A stretch of DNA of 64,000 bases from JAOZPE01 sp964601275 (GTDB taxonomy: Bacteria > Krumholzibacteriota > Krumholzibacteriia > JAJRXK01). The stretch is taken from assembly GCA_964601275.1 (NCBI GenBank), contig CAZRMV010000001.1, forward strand, positions 310,001 through 374,000, read 5' to 3'. A program made the position numbers and the translations under genes. The notes beneath the pieces are model-generated. The model ran no database searches and was not told where the DNA came from. It was given only the letters and a program-made list of their open reading frames with translations. Positions 32,826 to 41,117 of the stretch are shown here, piece by piece (the first letter of the stretch is position 1; each line of letters begins with the position of its first letter).

Positions 32826-33950
32826 ATGGAACCAACGGTTCCCTTCGTCGACCTGCAATCGCTTCTACGACGGCAGAAGGAGGAACTCCGCGCGGCGCTC
32901 GAGGAGGTCCTCGATTCCGGACGTTTCATCGGCGGGCCGAAGGTGGAGGAACTCGAGGAGTCGCTCGCCGCGCTGGTCGACGTTCCCTTCGCGGTCGCGT
33001 GTTCCTCGGGAACGGTCGCCGAGCAACTCCTGTTGATGGCTCTGGAGATCGGTCCGGGGGACGAGGTGCTCGTCCCCGATTTCACCTTCGCGGCCACCGT
33101 CGAGGCGGTCCTGTTGGTGGGCGCGACCCCCGTCTTCGTCGATGTCGATCCGTTGACCTTCACCATGGATCCCGACGCCGCCCGCCGCGCGATGGGCCCC
33201 CAGGTGAAAGCAGTGATCCCGGTGAGCCTCTTCGGTCAGCCCGCACGGTTGGGGATCTTCGAGCGCTGGTGCGCCGAGGAGGGAATCGTGATGCTGGAGG
33301 ACGCCTGCCAGAGCCTGGGGGCGCGCGAGGGCGAGCGACGCAGCGGAAGTTTCGGGACCGCCGCCTTCACCTCCTTCTATCCGGCCAAGCCCCTGGGTGG
33401 GTTGGGAGACGGAGGGATGATCTTCACCGGTGACGGGGAACTGGCGGAGCGGGTGCGGCGCCTGCGACATCATGGAGAGATCGGGCATCATCTGCACGGG
33501 GAGATGGGAACCAACGCCCGGCTCGATGCCCTGCAATGCGCCGCGTTGCTGGTTCGACTGCGGTCCTTTCCGGAGGAGATGCAGTGGCGCCAGCGGGCGG
33601 CGGAACGCTACGAAGACGAACTCGGCGACCGCTTCCAGACCCCGGGGCTCCTGGAGGGCGTGGTGTCCAGTTGGGCCCAGTACACCCTCCGGTTGCCCGA
33701 CCGCGCGCGACGGGACGCCTTCCAGGACTTCCTGCGCCGGCGGGGGATTCCCACCGTGGTGCATTATCCCCAGCCCCTGCACACCCAGCCGGGACTGAAA
33801 CGCCACCGCGTCCGCACCGAACCCACCCCCGCGACCGAACAACTGTGCGCGCAGGTGGTGTCCTTGCCGATCTCCGCGGACATCCGCCGGGGCGATCAGG
33901 ATCGGGTGATCGCGGCCGCGCTGGACTGGTTCGAAGCGGAGAACGGATGA
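32826..33950 (+). CDS. DegT/DnrJ/EryC1/StrS-family sugar aminotransferase
   Basis: A 374-residue PLP-dependent aminotransferase. The PLP lysine is in SFYPAKPLGGLGDGG; the phosphate-cup region CSSGTVAEQLLLMAL and the aspartate in LEDACQSLGA are clear. The family aminates nucleotide-linked keto sugars for surface polysaccharides. WbpE/WlbC-type enzymes are close in sense and would pair with the WbpD-like acetyltransferase at 38428-38907. GAGGTG precedes the ATG; the gene starts 10 bp after the adenosyltransferase stop. Confidence 0.88.
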   Translation: MEPTVPFVDLQSLLRRQKEELRAALEEVLDSGRFIGGPKVEELEESLAALVDVPFAVACSSGTVAEQLLLMALEIGPGDEVLVPDFTFAATVEAVLLVGATPVFVDVDPLTFTMDPDAARRAMGPQVKAVIPVSLFGQPARLGIFERWCAEEGIVMLEDACQSLGAREGERRSGSFGTAAFTSFYPAKPLGGLGDGGMIFTGDGELAERVRRLRHHGEIGHHLHGEMGTNARLDALQCAALLVRLRSFPEEMQWRQRAAERYEDELGDRFQTPGLLEGVVSSWAQYTLRLPDRARRDAFQDFLRRRGIPTVVHYPQPLHTQPGLKRHRVRTEPTPATEQLCAQVVSLPISADIRRGDQDRVIAAALDWFEAENG

Positions 33951-33987
33951 ATCGCAGCGGGGACCGGCGGGAACCAGAGGAGGACCC

Positions 33988-36723
33988 ATGACCTTCGTGC
34001 TGCTTCTGTGGACCATCCTGGCGACGGTCGGGCCCGGGGCGGCCTCGGCGGAGTCGGCGGCCGCCGCGACGGCGACCCTGGAGCCGGCGGCCGGCGACGC
34101 GTCGGCTGCACTCCGGGGATCCGAGGTGGAAGCCCCGTCCAGCGTCGAGACCATCGTGCGCGAGGCGCGCGCCCTGGCGGCCTCGAGCCCCCGGGTCACG
34201 GTGGAGGAGATGGGCCGCAGCGCCGAGGGGGATCCGCTGCTGCTGTTGGTGATCACCGCCGAGGGCAATCGCTCGCGCCTGGCGGACCGCTCGTCCAGGA
34301 TGGCGCGGCTGGAGGATCCTTCCCTCGACCGCAAGACGAAGGAGAGGATCGCCGAGGAATGCCTGGCCGGGGTCTGGGTCATCGGAAGCGTCCATGGGGA
34401 CGAAGCCAGTGGAGCTGACGCGGCCCTCGAGTTGGCCCGGCGGCTGGCCACCGGAGAAAGCGAAGAGACCCGTTCGATCCTGGACAACACCGTGGTGTTG
34501 ATCAATCCATGCGCGAATCCCGATGGCCGACGTCGTTTCCTGCAGCACCTCCGGACCGCCACCCGGCCCGGGGGCGGGGATCCCGACGAGGAGGCCGTCG
34601 AACACCGGCAGTTCTGGCCGGGAGGAAGGACCAATCACTGGTTCTTCGATCTCAACCGGGACTGGGCGCTGTTGACCCAACCGGAATCGCGGGCCCAGGT
34701 GGCGGCCTACCTGAGGTGGAGACCCCAGGTGGTGATCGACCTGCACGAGATGGGATCCCGCTCGAGCTACTACTTTCCGCCCCCGGCCCAGCCGGTGAAT
34801 CCACAGCTTCCGTCGGCTCTTCAGCGCTGGCTGAAGCTCTTCGGACGGGCCAACGCGGCCGCCTTCGATCGGGCGGGACTGGACTACTACGTGGGGGAGG
34901 ACTTCGATCTGTTCTACCCCGGCTACGGCGATTCCTGGCCGAGCCTGACCGGTGCGGTTGGAATGACCTACGAGCAGGCGACCAGCCGCGGACTGCGCAT
35001 CCGCACTCCCACCGGCGCCATCCGCGGCTACCCGGACGCGGTGCACGGTCACCTGACCGCGGCCTGGGCCACCTGCCGGACCGCGGCGGCCCATCGTCGC
35101 GATCTCCTGCTCTATCACGCCGCCTTCTTCGAGTCCGCGCTGCAACAGGCCGGCCGCGAGAAGGACCGGGAGCTGGTGATCGACGGGTCGGTCCACCCCG
35201 CCGAGGCGGGTCGGCTCGCCCGCGTGCTGGCGGCACAGGGCATCGAGGTGTGGAGGACCCTGGAGGCGGCCGACGCGAAACTCCGTCCCCTCGAGGGAGG
35301 CCCCGCCGAAGGCCGCCCGCTTCCAGAGGGCAGCTTCCGCATTCCCCTGCGTCAGCCCTCGTATCCCCTGTTGATGAGCCTCTTGGAACCCGAGTTGCCG
35401 CTGGACCCCGGCTTCCTGGAAGAAGAACGCCAACGTCACCAGGAGGGATTGCGCGCGCGCTTCTACGACGTGACCTCCTGGAGCCTCGCTCTCTCGTACG
35501 GGGTCGCGGTCTTCCGCAGTCCGCGTTCCCTGGAGGTGGAGAGTGAACGGGTGACCCCCGGAGAGTTTGCGGCGTCCGGGTCGATGGAAGCGGTGCCGGC
35601 GACGGACCCGCGCGCGGGCCCGCCGCGTTCGCCCGGGTCCACGAGCCCGGGATCCTCGGCCGAGGCTTCGGCGGACTACGGCTACCTGGTTCCCTACCGG
35701 GACCACACCGCCGCCGCCGCACTCGCCGACCTGTGGAACCGCAAGGTGCGGGTCCACGCCACCCGCGATGCCTTCCGGCAAGGGGAGGTGGACTTTCCCG
35801 CTGGGAGCCTGGTGGTGAAACGCTCGGCGCAGCCGGAAGGAATCGATCTGGACGCGGTGATGACCGCGGTCGCAGCCCGCACCGGGGCACCGGTGATTCC
35901 CACCGGGACGGCGTGGACCCAACAGGGTCCGTCGCTGGGCAGCCATCGGGTGGGGTTGCTCCGTCCTCCGCGGGTGGCGGTGGTGGTGGGTCCGCCCACC
36001 CGAGCCACCAGCGCGGGTGCTCTGCTCTGGGTCTTCCAGGAGGAGATCGGCCTGAGCTGCACCGCGGTGCGCTTCGATCGCCTGGGGCAGATGCCCTTGC
36101 GGCGATGGGACGTGATCGTGCTGCCCGATCTCGAGGCGGACGCGGTCGAGGTGCCGGCGGCCCTGGAGGACTGGGTCGAGTTGGGCGGCACCCTGGTGGC
36201 CGAAGCCGGGGCGGTCGAGTTCCTGCTGCAACGGGAGAACTGGCTGAAGGCCAGGCTGGTGGAAGATCTCCAGACGCCGACCGAAGGAGCGGCCGAGGAC
36301 AGCGTGGCCGCTTCCTCCGCGCCGGATTCCCCCGGATCGGCGGCCCGTCCCGGCCGCGCCGCGGGTTCCAAGCCGGAGAAGACCCCGGGAGCCATCCTGC
36401 GGCTCTCCCTGGCCCGGCATCATGTTCTCTGTTTCGGATCGAAGGAGCCGTCCCAGGCCCTGGTGCTCAGCGACCGCCTCCTGGAAGCGGGCGAAGGGGA
36501 CCGGGTGGCTGCGACTTACGACGAAGTTTCGCCTCGGCGGGCCGGATTCGTCTGGCCGGAGATGGAAGAAGCCCTGGCCGGTCGGGTGTGGGCCCTCAGC
36601 GAGATCCACGGCAAGGGCAAGGTCATCCTGTTTGCCGAGGAACCCGCCTTCCGGGGCTCCTGGCCCGAGACCACCCGGATGCTGCTGAACGCGGTGATGT
36701 GGAGTCCCAGCCTCCTGCATTGA
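33988..36723 (+). CDS. Secreted M14-family zinc carboxypeptidase-like protein
   Basis: A 911-residue exported protein with a signal peptide (about 1-22). The M14 zinc ligands are visible as His136 and Glu139 in VHGDEASG and His253 in DLHEMG. MTYEQAT, about 80 residues later, is a good candidate for the catalytic glutamate. The C-terminal half (about 400-900) is a long accessory region with a glutamine-amidotransferase-like look (VVLPDLEADAVEV, EEPAFRGSW). Large M14 proteins of this plan are common in Bacteroidetes and relatives and digest peptides outside the cell. Confidence 0.87.
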   Translation: MTFVLLLWTILATVGPGAASAESAAAATATLEPAAGDASAALRGSEVEAPSSVETIVREARALAASSPRVTVEEMGRSAEGDPLLLLVITAEGNRSRLADRSSRMARLEDPSLDRKTKERIAEECLAGVWVIGSVHGDEASGADAALELARRLATGESEETRSILDNTVVLINPCANPDGRRRFLQHLRTATRPGGGDPDEEAVEHRQFWPGGRTNHWFFDLNRDWALLTQPESRAQVAAYLRWRPQVVIDLHEMGSRSSYYFPPPAQPVNPQLPSALQRWLKLFGRANAAAFDRAGLDYYVGEDFDLFYPGYGDSWPSLTGAVGMTYEQATSRGLRIRTPTGAIRGYPDAVHGHLTAAWATCRTAAAHRRDLLLYHAAFFESALQQAGREKDRELVIDGSVHPAEAGRLARVLAAQGIEVWRTLEAADAKLRPLEGGPAEGRPLPEGSFRIPLRQPSYPLLMSLLEPELPLDPGFLEEERQRHQEGLRARFYDVTSWSLALSYGVAVFRSPRSLEVESERVTPGEFAASGSMEAVPATDPRAGPPRSPGSTSPGSSAEASADYGYLVPYRDHTAAAALADLWNRKVRVHATRDAFRQGEVDFPAGSLVVKRSAQPEGIDLDAVMTAVAARTGAPVIPTGTAWTQQGPSLGSHRVGLLRPPRVAVVVGPPTRATSAGALLWVFQEEIGLSCTAVRFDRLGQMPLRRWDVIVLPDLEADAVEVPAALEDWVELGGTLVAEAGAVEFLLQRENWLKARLVEDLQTPTEGAAEDSVAASSAPDSPGSAARPGRAAGSKPEKTPGAILRLSLARHHVLCFGSKEPSQALVLSDRLLEAGEGDRVAATYDEVSPRRAGFVWPEMEEALAGRVWALSEIHGKGKVILFAEEPAFRGSWPETTRMLLNAVMWSPSLLH

Positions 36724-37094
36724 GGGGCGATCGGAGGCCTTAGGTAGAATTATTCCATTCTCCGGAAGGCGTTGCATCCGGCGTGGGAATCGATTCTCTT
36801 GGTAACGGAGACGCCAGAGAACTCCCCGGGGACTCCGCCCCCGGCCGCATCGCGGGAACCGCGGAACCAGTGACCACGACCACGTGCGGGTCGGACCGGT
36901 CACAGCGTCTGGGGATGTACGCCGACACACGGGCGCCGTCGGAACATCCCGAAGGATCCCTCGCAGGGCGTGGCGAGGATTCTGTTTCGCGCTGCGACGG
37001 CTGTGAGCGCCTCATGGGGTACTGGGACCAATCCCCATGGTCAAAGGTCTCAAAGCTCGGGTTCGGCCCGCACCTCCTTGCCTCTCTGCTCGGT
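36724..37094. other. Hairpin-rich 371-bp gap between converging genes; possible structured RNA
   Basis: No credible gene. TAGAAT at 36745-36750 lies in the only AT-rich patch. A chain of inverted repeats follows: 36794-36821 (8 bp, one bulge), 36851-36863 (5 bp, triloop), 36870-36903 (6 + 5 bp), 36959-36978 (6 bp), 36989-37010 (5 bp) and 37013-37039 (7 bp). TCAAAG is directly repeated just after. I could not match it to RNase P, tmRNA, SRP or 6S RNA. Confidence 0.35.
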
Positions 37095-38180
37095 TCATCC
37101 GGATACGGCTCCCTCCGGTAGCACAGCAGCAGCATGGTCGGGTGGAGGGGCATCTTTTCCGAGAAGGAGATCGACGAGGCGGGCTTGGCTCGCCTCGTCG
37201 TTTTCGTAGAGCAGGGCATGGATTCCCGACACCCCTTCCGGGCGGTCCTGTCTCTGCTGGAGACGGGGAGTGGCGCTGCTTGCGAAGGGTTCGGCCTCCT
37301 GCGCCCGGTAGCGGGAGAAGAATTCCAGGTGGAAGAGCAGGAAGTCACGGACCCGCCGTTCGCCCCGTTCATCCTCGCCGAAATGTTCCCGCGCGAGCCG
37401 AACGTATCGCCGCAGCAACTGCAGCCGCGCTTCTTCATCCAGCAGGATGTCTCGACCCAGCTTGGCTTCGAGGAAGATCCACGGTTTGACCAGAGCGCCG
37501 CGTCCCACCATGACGCTTGCGCAACCGCTTTGTCTCCATCTCCCGGAGATCTCCTCGTGGGTGAGGAGATCTCCATTGCCGATCACCGGGATCTCCAGGC
37601 GACTCGCCAGATCGGCCACCACCTCCCAGTCGGCCGCGCGCCGGTATCTCTGTTTCCGGCTGCGGCCGTGCAGGGTGACGGCGGCGGCCCCGGCCTCCTG
37701 GGCCGCCAGCGCCACCTCGCGGTAGCGTGGACGCTGGTCGTCGTAGCCCATGCGCATCTTCACCGTCACCGGAATGGAGACCGCACGGACCATCGCCTCG
37801 ACCAGGGCGCCGACCCGTCCCGGTTTCTTGAGGAGAGCGGCGCCGAGGCCGCGGCGGCAGAGCAGGTCGATGGGACATCCGAGATTCAGGTCGACGAAAT
37901 CGGCGCCGGCGTCCTCGGCCATCCTCGCTGCGTCGGCCAGGACCTCTCCCTTGCGCCCGGCAATCTGCGCGCCGAAGATCTCCTCCTGCGGGGCCCGCCG
38001 CAACAGGGCGTGTTCGCTCCGGCTTCCCTTGATGAGCTTGTGGGCGAGGGCCATCTCTCCCATGGTCACCTCGGCACCCAGCTCGACGCAGAGTTGCCGG
38101 AAGGGGAGATTGCCTCCCCGGGTCAACGGGGCGAGGATCACCTTGCCCGCGAAGAGTTCGGTTCGAGCTTCCTGGATCAT
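37095..38180 (-). CDS. tRNA-dihydrouridine synthase (Dus family)
   Basis: A 361-residue FMN enzyme that reduces uridines in tRNA. APLTRGGNLPFRQLCVELGA, GAQIAGRK, FVDLNLGCPIDLLCRRGLGAAL (Cys of LGCP is the catalytic acid), VTVKMRMGY and GNGDLLTHEE are all visible in order. The sequence leans toward the Dus3-like branch more than DusA. The start is taken as ATG 38180: the candidate -10 (38232-38227) overlaps the next ATG upstream (38228), which therefore would not be transcribed. The C-terminal 80 residues are less conserved. Confidence 0.87.
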   Translation of the reverse strand: MIQEARTELFAGKVILAPLTRGGNLPFRQLCVELGAEVTMGEMALAHKLIKGSRSEHALLRRAPQEEIFGAQIAGRKGEVLADAARMAEDAGADFVDLNLGCPIDLLCRRGLGAALLKKPGRVGALVEAMVRAVSIPVTVKMRMGYDDQRPRYREVALAAQEAGAAAVTLHGRSRKQRYRRAADWEVVADLASRLEIPVIGNGDLLTHEEISGRWRQSGCASVMVGRGALVKPWIFLEAKLGRDILLDEEARLQLLRRYVRLAREHFGEDERGERRVRDFLLFHLEFFSRYRAQEAEPFASSATPRLQQRQDRPEGVSGIHALLYENDEASQARLVDLLLGKDAPPPDHAAAVLPEGAVSG

Positions 38181-38226
38181 CCGGACGCACCAGCGAAGGA
38201 GAGTGGGTCGGGTCGGGGAGAAGCAC

Positions 38227-38255
38227 ATACTAGGGCCGAAGCAAGCCGCCGACAA
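38227..38255 (-). promoter_or_regulatory. dus promoter
   Basis: TTGTCG (38255-38250), 17-bp spacer, TAGTAT (38232-38227). It places the transcript start near 38220 and decides between alternative dus starts. Confidence 0.48.
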
Positions 38256-38427
38256 ACCCGCGATCACGGCCGCACCCGATTCTCCTTCGCGGAGGGAGAC
38301 GCCTCGGTCCGCAGCGGAAGAGTTCTTTCTCGCTCCGGCGGCGGGGGCGGGCTATGCTGCCGGAGGAACGAAGGGTTTCGTCTCCTCGTTCCTTGCAGAC
38401 CACCCCACTTCATCTCGGGAGCCGATC

Positions 38428-38907
38428 GTGGAATTCGTGAGCATCGCCGATGACGTCGTCCTGGGCAAGGACGTGAAGATCCATCGTTTCGTGAATCTGT
38501 ATGGTTGCACGATCGGGGATGAGACCCGCATCGGAACCTTCGTGGAGATCCAGAAGGGGGCGGTGATCGGCAAGCGATGCAAGATCAGCAGCCACACCTT
38601 CATCTGCGACGGGGTCCGGATCGGGGACGGTTGCTTCATCGGCCACGGTGTCATCTTCATCAACGACATGACCCCGCGCGCGGTGACTCCCGAGGGCGAA
38701 CTCGAGAGCGAAGAGGACTGGGCCGGCCGCTTTGTCGCCACCCGGGTCGACGATCGGGTCTCCATCGGTTCGGGAGCGATCATCATGGGGGGAATCCACC
38801 TGGGAGAGGGGGCCCTCATCGGGGCGGGGGCGGTGGTCACGCGGGACGTGGCGGCCGGTGAGGTGGTGGCCGGGGTGCCGGCCCGGGTCCTTCGGCACCA
38901 TTCTTGA
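38428..38907 (+). CDS. WbpD/WlbB-like hexapeptide N-acetyltransferase
   Basis: A 159-residue left-handed beta-helix acyltransferase. Hexapeptide turns run through most of the chain (VNLYGCTIGDETRIG, FVEIQKGAVIG, SSHTFICDGVRIGDG). HGVIFINDMTPRA and the C-terminal VVAGVPARVLR match the WbpD/WlbB group, which acetylates the 3-amino group of UDP-sugars for surface polysaccharide. Its natural substrate supplier would be the DegT aminotransferase 4.5 kb upstream. The GTG start at 38428 has GGGAG 6 nt upstream. Confidence 0.85.
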   Translation: MEFVSIADDVVLGKDVKIHRFVNLYGCTIGDETRIGTFVEIQKGAVIGKRCKISSHTFICDGVRIGDGCFIGHGVIFINDMTPRAVTPEGELESEEDWAGRFVATRVDDRVSIGSGAIIMGGIHLGEGALIGAGAVVTRDVAAGEVVAGVPARVLRHHS

Positions 38908-38961
38908 AAGCGCTGCCGATGGAAGCGGTCCCGCCACCGGGGCGGGCGCCTTCCCGGGAGA

Positions 38962-39996
38962 ATGCGCGTCGGATTCATCGTCACCCATCGTGAACAGGCC
39001 GAACGCTTCGAAGCGGTCCTCCGGCGCACGCCCGGGGCGCGGTTCCTCGTGCCCGCCGGCCGCTGGCCCTCTTTCCATCACGACCCCCGCCAGGAAGTGT
39101 TGCAGTGGCTCGTGCGACACGGGCTTTTCCCGGTGATCCGGCCGAGCGCCGATTTCGACCTGGTGATCACGGCCGGGGAGATCCCCGAGGCGTCCACACG
39201 AAGCTGGTTGCGACCGCACGGCACGATCATCGGGTGGCGGGATCCCTCGGTGGTTCCCCTGCCCAGCCGACCTTCGCTGGTGCTCTGTTCCGGCCCCGCC
39301 TTGCGGCCCGCCGAAGGCAACCGGCCGTGGGCGGTGGTGGGCGATCCACTGCTCGACGCGGCCCGGGAGCCGGGCGCCCGCTTTCGCGCCCGCGCGGCCC
39401 TGGGCCTTCCCTCGCGCTCGGAGCGGCGAATGCTGCTCCTCCACTTCGAACGAGATCCCGCCGGACTCGGAGGCCTGGTGGAAGACCTGGCCCGGTGGCG
39501 CGGGGAGGTCGACCTGGTGGTCACCGCCTCGACCCGGGTCCGCCTGGGTTCGCCCACGCCCCTGCCCCGATGCCTGAGTGGGCCGGGAGTCTACAGGCCA
39601 GGGGACAGCATTCCCCACGCGGACCTTCTTGCCGCGGCCGATCTCGTGCTGGCCGAGCCGGGGCCGCTCCTGGTGGAGGCGGCCGCCCTGGGATGTCCGG
39701 CATACGGGTTGGGGAGCTGGAATCGGCCGTCCCGCCGGAGCGGAGCGGTCGAGGATCCCCTCGATCGTATCCTGGGTGGCTGGCAGTGGATCGACGACGG
39801 GGAACAACTGCGGAAGGTGATCGCCGCCCATCCCCACCAGTGGCGGGAATGGAGCGAGGCCATCCGGCCCGTCGCCGAGACCCTCCTGGGGCCGGCCGAC
39901 GGACGGTCGGTGCAGCGCATGGTCGAGTGCCTGCGGCTTCTCGGACCCCCCCAGGGAGCGGAGGCCGACCCGGCCGGAACTACTCTCCGGGAATGA
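38962..39996 (+). CDS. Putative GT-B-like glycosyltransferase or glycerophosphotransferase
   Basis: A 344-residue protein I cannot assign firmly. MRVGFIVTHREQAERFEAVLRR, GRWPSFHHDPRQ, WAVVGDPLLDA and the C-terminal ADLVLAEPGPLLVEAAALGCPAYGL resemble the two Rossmann halves of GT-B/CDP-glycerol glycerophosphotransferase-like proteins, the last block being the nucleotide-binding loop. It follows the WbpD-like gene by 54 bp in a polysaccharide region, which fits. GGGAGA touches the ATG. The 3' end overlaps the next gene on the other strand by 17 bp. Confidence 0.5.
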   Translation: MRVGFIVTHREQAERFEAVLRRTPGARFLVPAGRWPSFHHDPRQEVLQWLVRHGLFPVIRPSADFDLVITAGEIPEASTRSWLRPHGTIIGWRDPSVVPLPSRPSLVLCSGPALRPAEGNRPWAVVGDPLLDAAREPGARFRARAALGLPSRSERRMLLLHFERDPAGLGGLVEDLARWRGEVDLVVTASTRVRLGSPTPLPRCLSGPGVYRPGDSIPHADLLAAADLVLAEPGPLLVEAAALGCPAYGLGSWNRPSRRSGAVEDPLDRILGGWQWIDDGEQLRKVIAAHPHQWREWSEAIRPVAETLLGPADGRSVQRMVECLRLLGPPQGAEADPAGTTLRE

Positions 39997-40813
39997 GCAC
40001 CGGGCCGGAAGGGACCAGGGGAGGGCCGCCCAGGCGGGCGGTCCCGCGTTCCTGCCGCGGGAAATCCTTCCAGGGAGCCAGGACCATCTCCAGGGTGTCC
40101 ACGCAGAGCTGGGGGTGGGGCGATCGGGTGGTTTCCTCGGTGAGGACGAAGCCGGCGCACCCGTCGGCGGCGAATTCACTCAGCTCTTCCAGTTGCGAGA
40201 GTTCGGGCATCACCGAATCGATCATGGTGTCCAGCAGTCCACCCTGCAGAAGCAGGGGGCGTTTCCGGCCGGCGGCCAGGACCATGGCGCGCTCGACGTG
40301 GCGGCGGGTCATCTCCGGGCCGATCCGACGGACCATCTCCCCGTAGGGGACGACCACCGCATCGGCGGCCGCGGCGAGCTGGGACAGCGTCGGGTCATCC
40401 ATCTCTTCCAGGGCGCCGGGGGTGCAGGCGATGCGCGTCGTGGGTGCGAGGAGTTCACGGGCGCGCAGCAGTTCCTCTTCGCCGGTGACGCCCCGCAATC
40501 CCACCCAGGGAAATCCCTCCGCGGCGGCGAAGATGAGGAATTCGCTGGTGGTCAACAGGCTGGTCCGGGTGGGGTCGCCCGGGCCGGGAAGGTCGAGCAG
40601 CGCGGGTTGCGTACAGCGCGCGCGGAGGCGGCAGATCTCCTGCAGGCTCCCCCGTGAGGCGTCCAGGCGGACCAGATCGATGCCGTGGAGCGAGGGAGTC
40701 TGCGCTTCGATGGTGGCGAGGATCCGGGGGCGGTCGCATCGGAGGGGCCGCGCGGGCCTCACCGGCGCCATGAGACAGGGGCCATCGGTGACGGCGGCGG
40801 GTCGACGAGTCAT
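39980..40813 (-). CDS. Degenerate pyruvate-kinase-fold protein
   Basis: A 277-residue protein, well short of the roughly 470 residues of pyruvate kinase. RPRILATIEAQTPSLHGIDLVRLDASRG recalls the TKIVATIGPAS...AGMDVVRLNFSHG opening. ADAVVVPYGEMVRRIGPEMTRRH and QGGLLDTMI...LSEFAADGCAGFVLTEETTRSPHP recall the MVARGDLG, ATQMLDSM and DG-DAVMLSGETA blocks. The barrel is therefore recognisable, but the RGDLG motif is PYGEM and the active-site lysine region is absent. The allosteric C-terminal domain is missing. GGAGGAAGG precedes the ATG. Function unknown. Confidence 0.6.
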   Translation of the reverse strand: MTRRPAAVTDGPCLMAPVRPARPLRCDRPRILATIEAQTPSLHGIDLVRLDASRGSLQEICRLRARCTQPALLDLPGPGDPTRTSLLTTSEFLIFAAAEGFPWVGLRGVTGEEELLRARELLAPTTRIACTPGALEEMDDPTLSQLAAAADAVVVPYGEMVRRIGPEMTRRHVERAMVLAAGRKRPLLLQGGLLDTMIDSVMPELSQLEELSEFAADGCAGFVLTEETTRSPHPQLCVDTLEMVLAPWKDFPRQERGTARLGGPPLVPSGPVLIPGE

Positions 40814-41117
40814 GTCCCTTCCTCCCGACGGGGCGAGATGCGCCCGGGAGCGCCGACTCTCCGCGAGGCGGGAGACCGGCGTGCGGGTCCCGGGCAAAGG
40901 GACGATCAGCAAGGGTGGTGCCGTTGTTTCCGGAGAGGCGCCGGTGGAGACATCCCGGGGAGGATCCCGGAAAGAAGGGGGCGGTGCCGCCCGGGCCCGG
41001 GTGGAGGATCGCACGCCGCGATCGAGCGGGCCCGCCCGATCCTGCGCGCGCGGTGGTCACGCCCCGGCCACCGCATGGCCGGGATGGGTCCAGCCCCGGA
41101 CCCGGCGGAGCCGGCCT
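40814..41117. other. 304-bp intergenic region with nothing recognised
   Basis: It lies between the O-antigen ligase 3' end and the pyruvate-kinase-like gene on the same strand. Apart from the Shine-Dalgarno just before 40813, I see no gene, repeat or regulatory signal. Confidence 0.5.

Noticed and set aside
37000..37094. tmRNA or RNase P RNA, because of GGTTCGGCCCGCACCTCC and ACAGAAT on opposite strands
   Set aside because: No matching 5' acceptor strand, no tag reading frame, and no GAGGAAAGTCC-type P4 partner.
36783..37121. 112-codon open frame in the convergent gap
   Set aside because: GTG start without ribosome-binding site, no domain or periodicity, and overlap with the dus 3' end.
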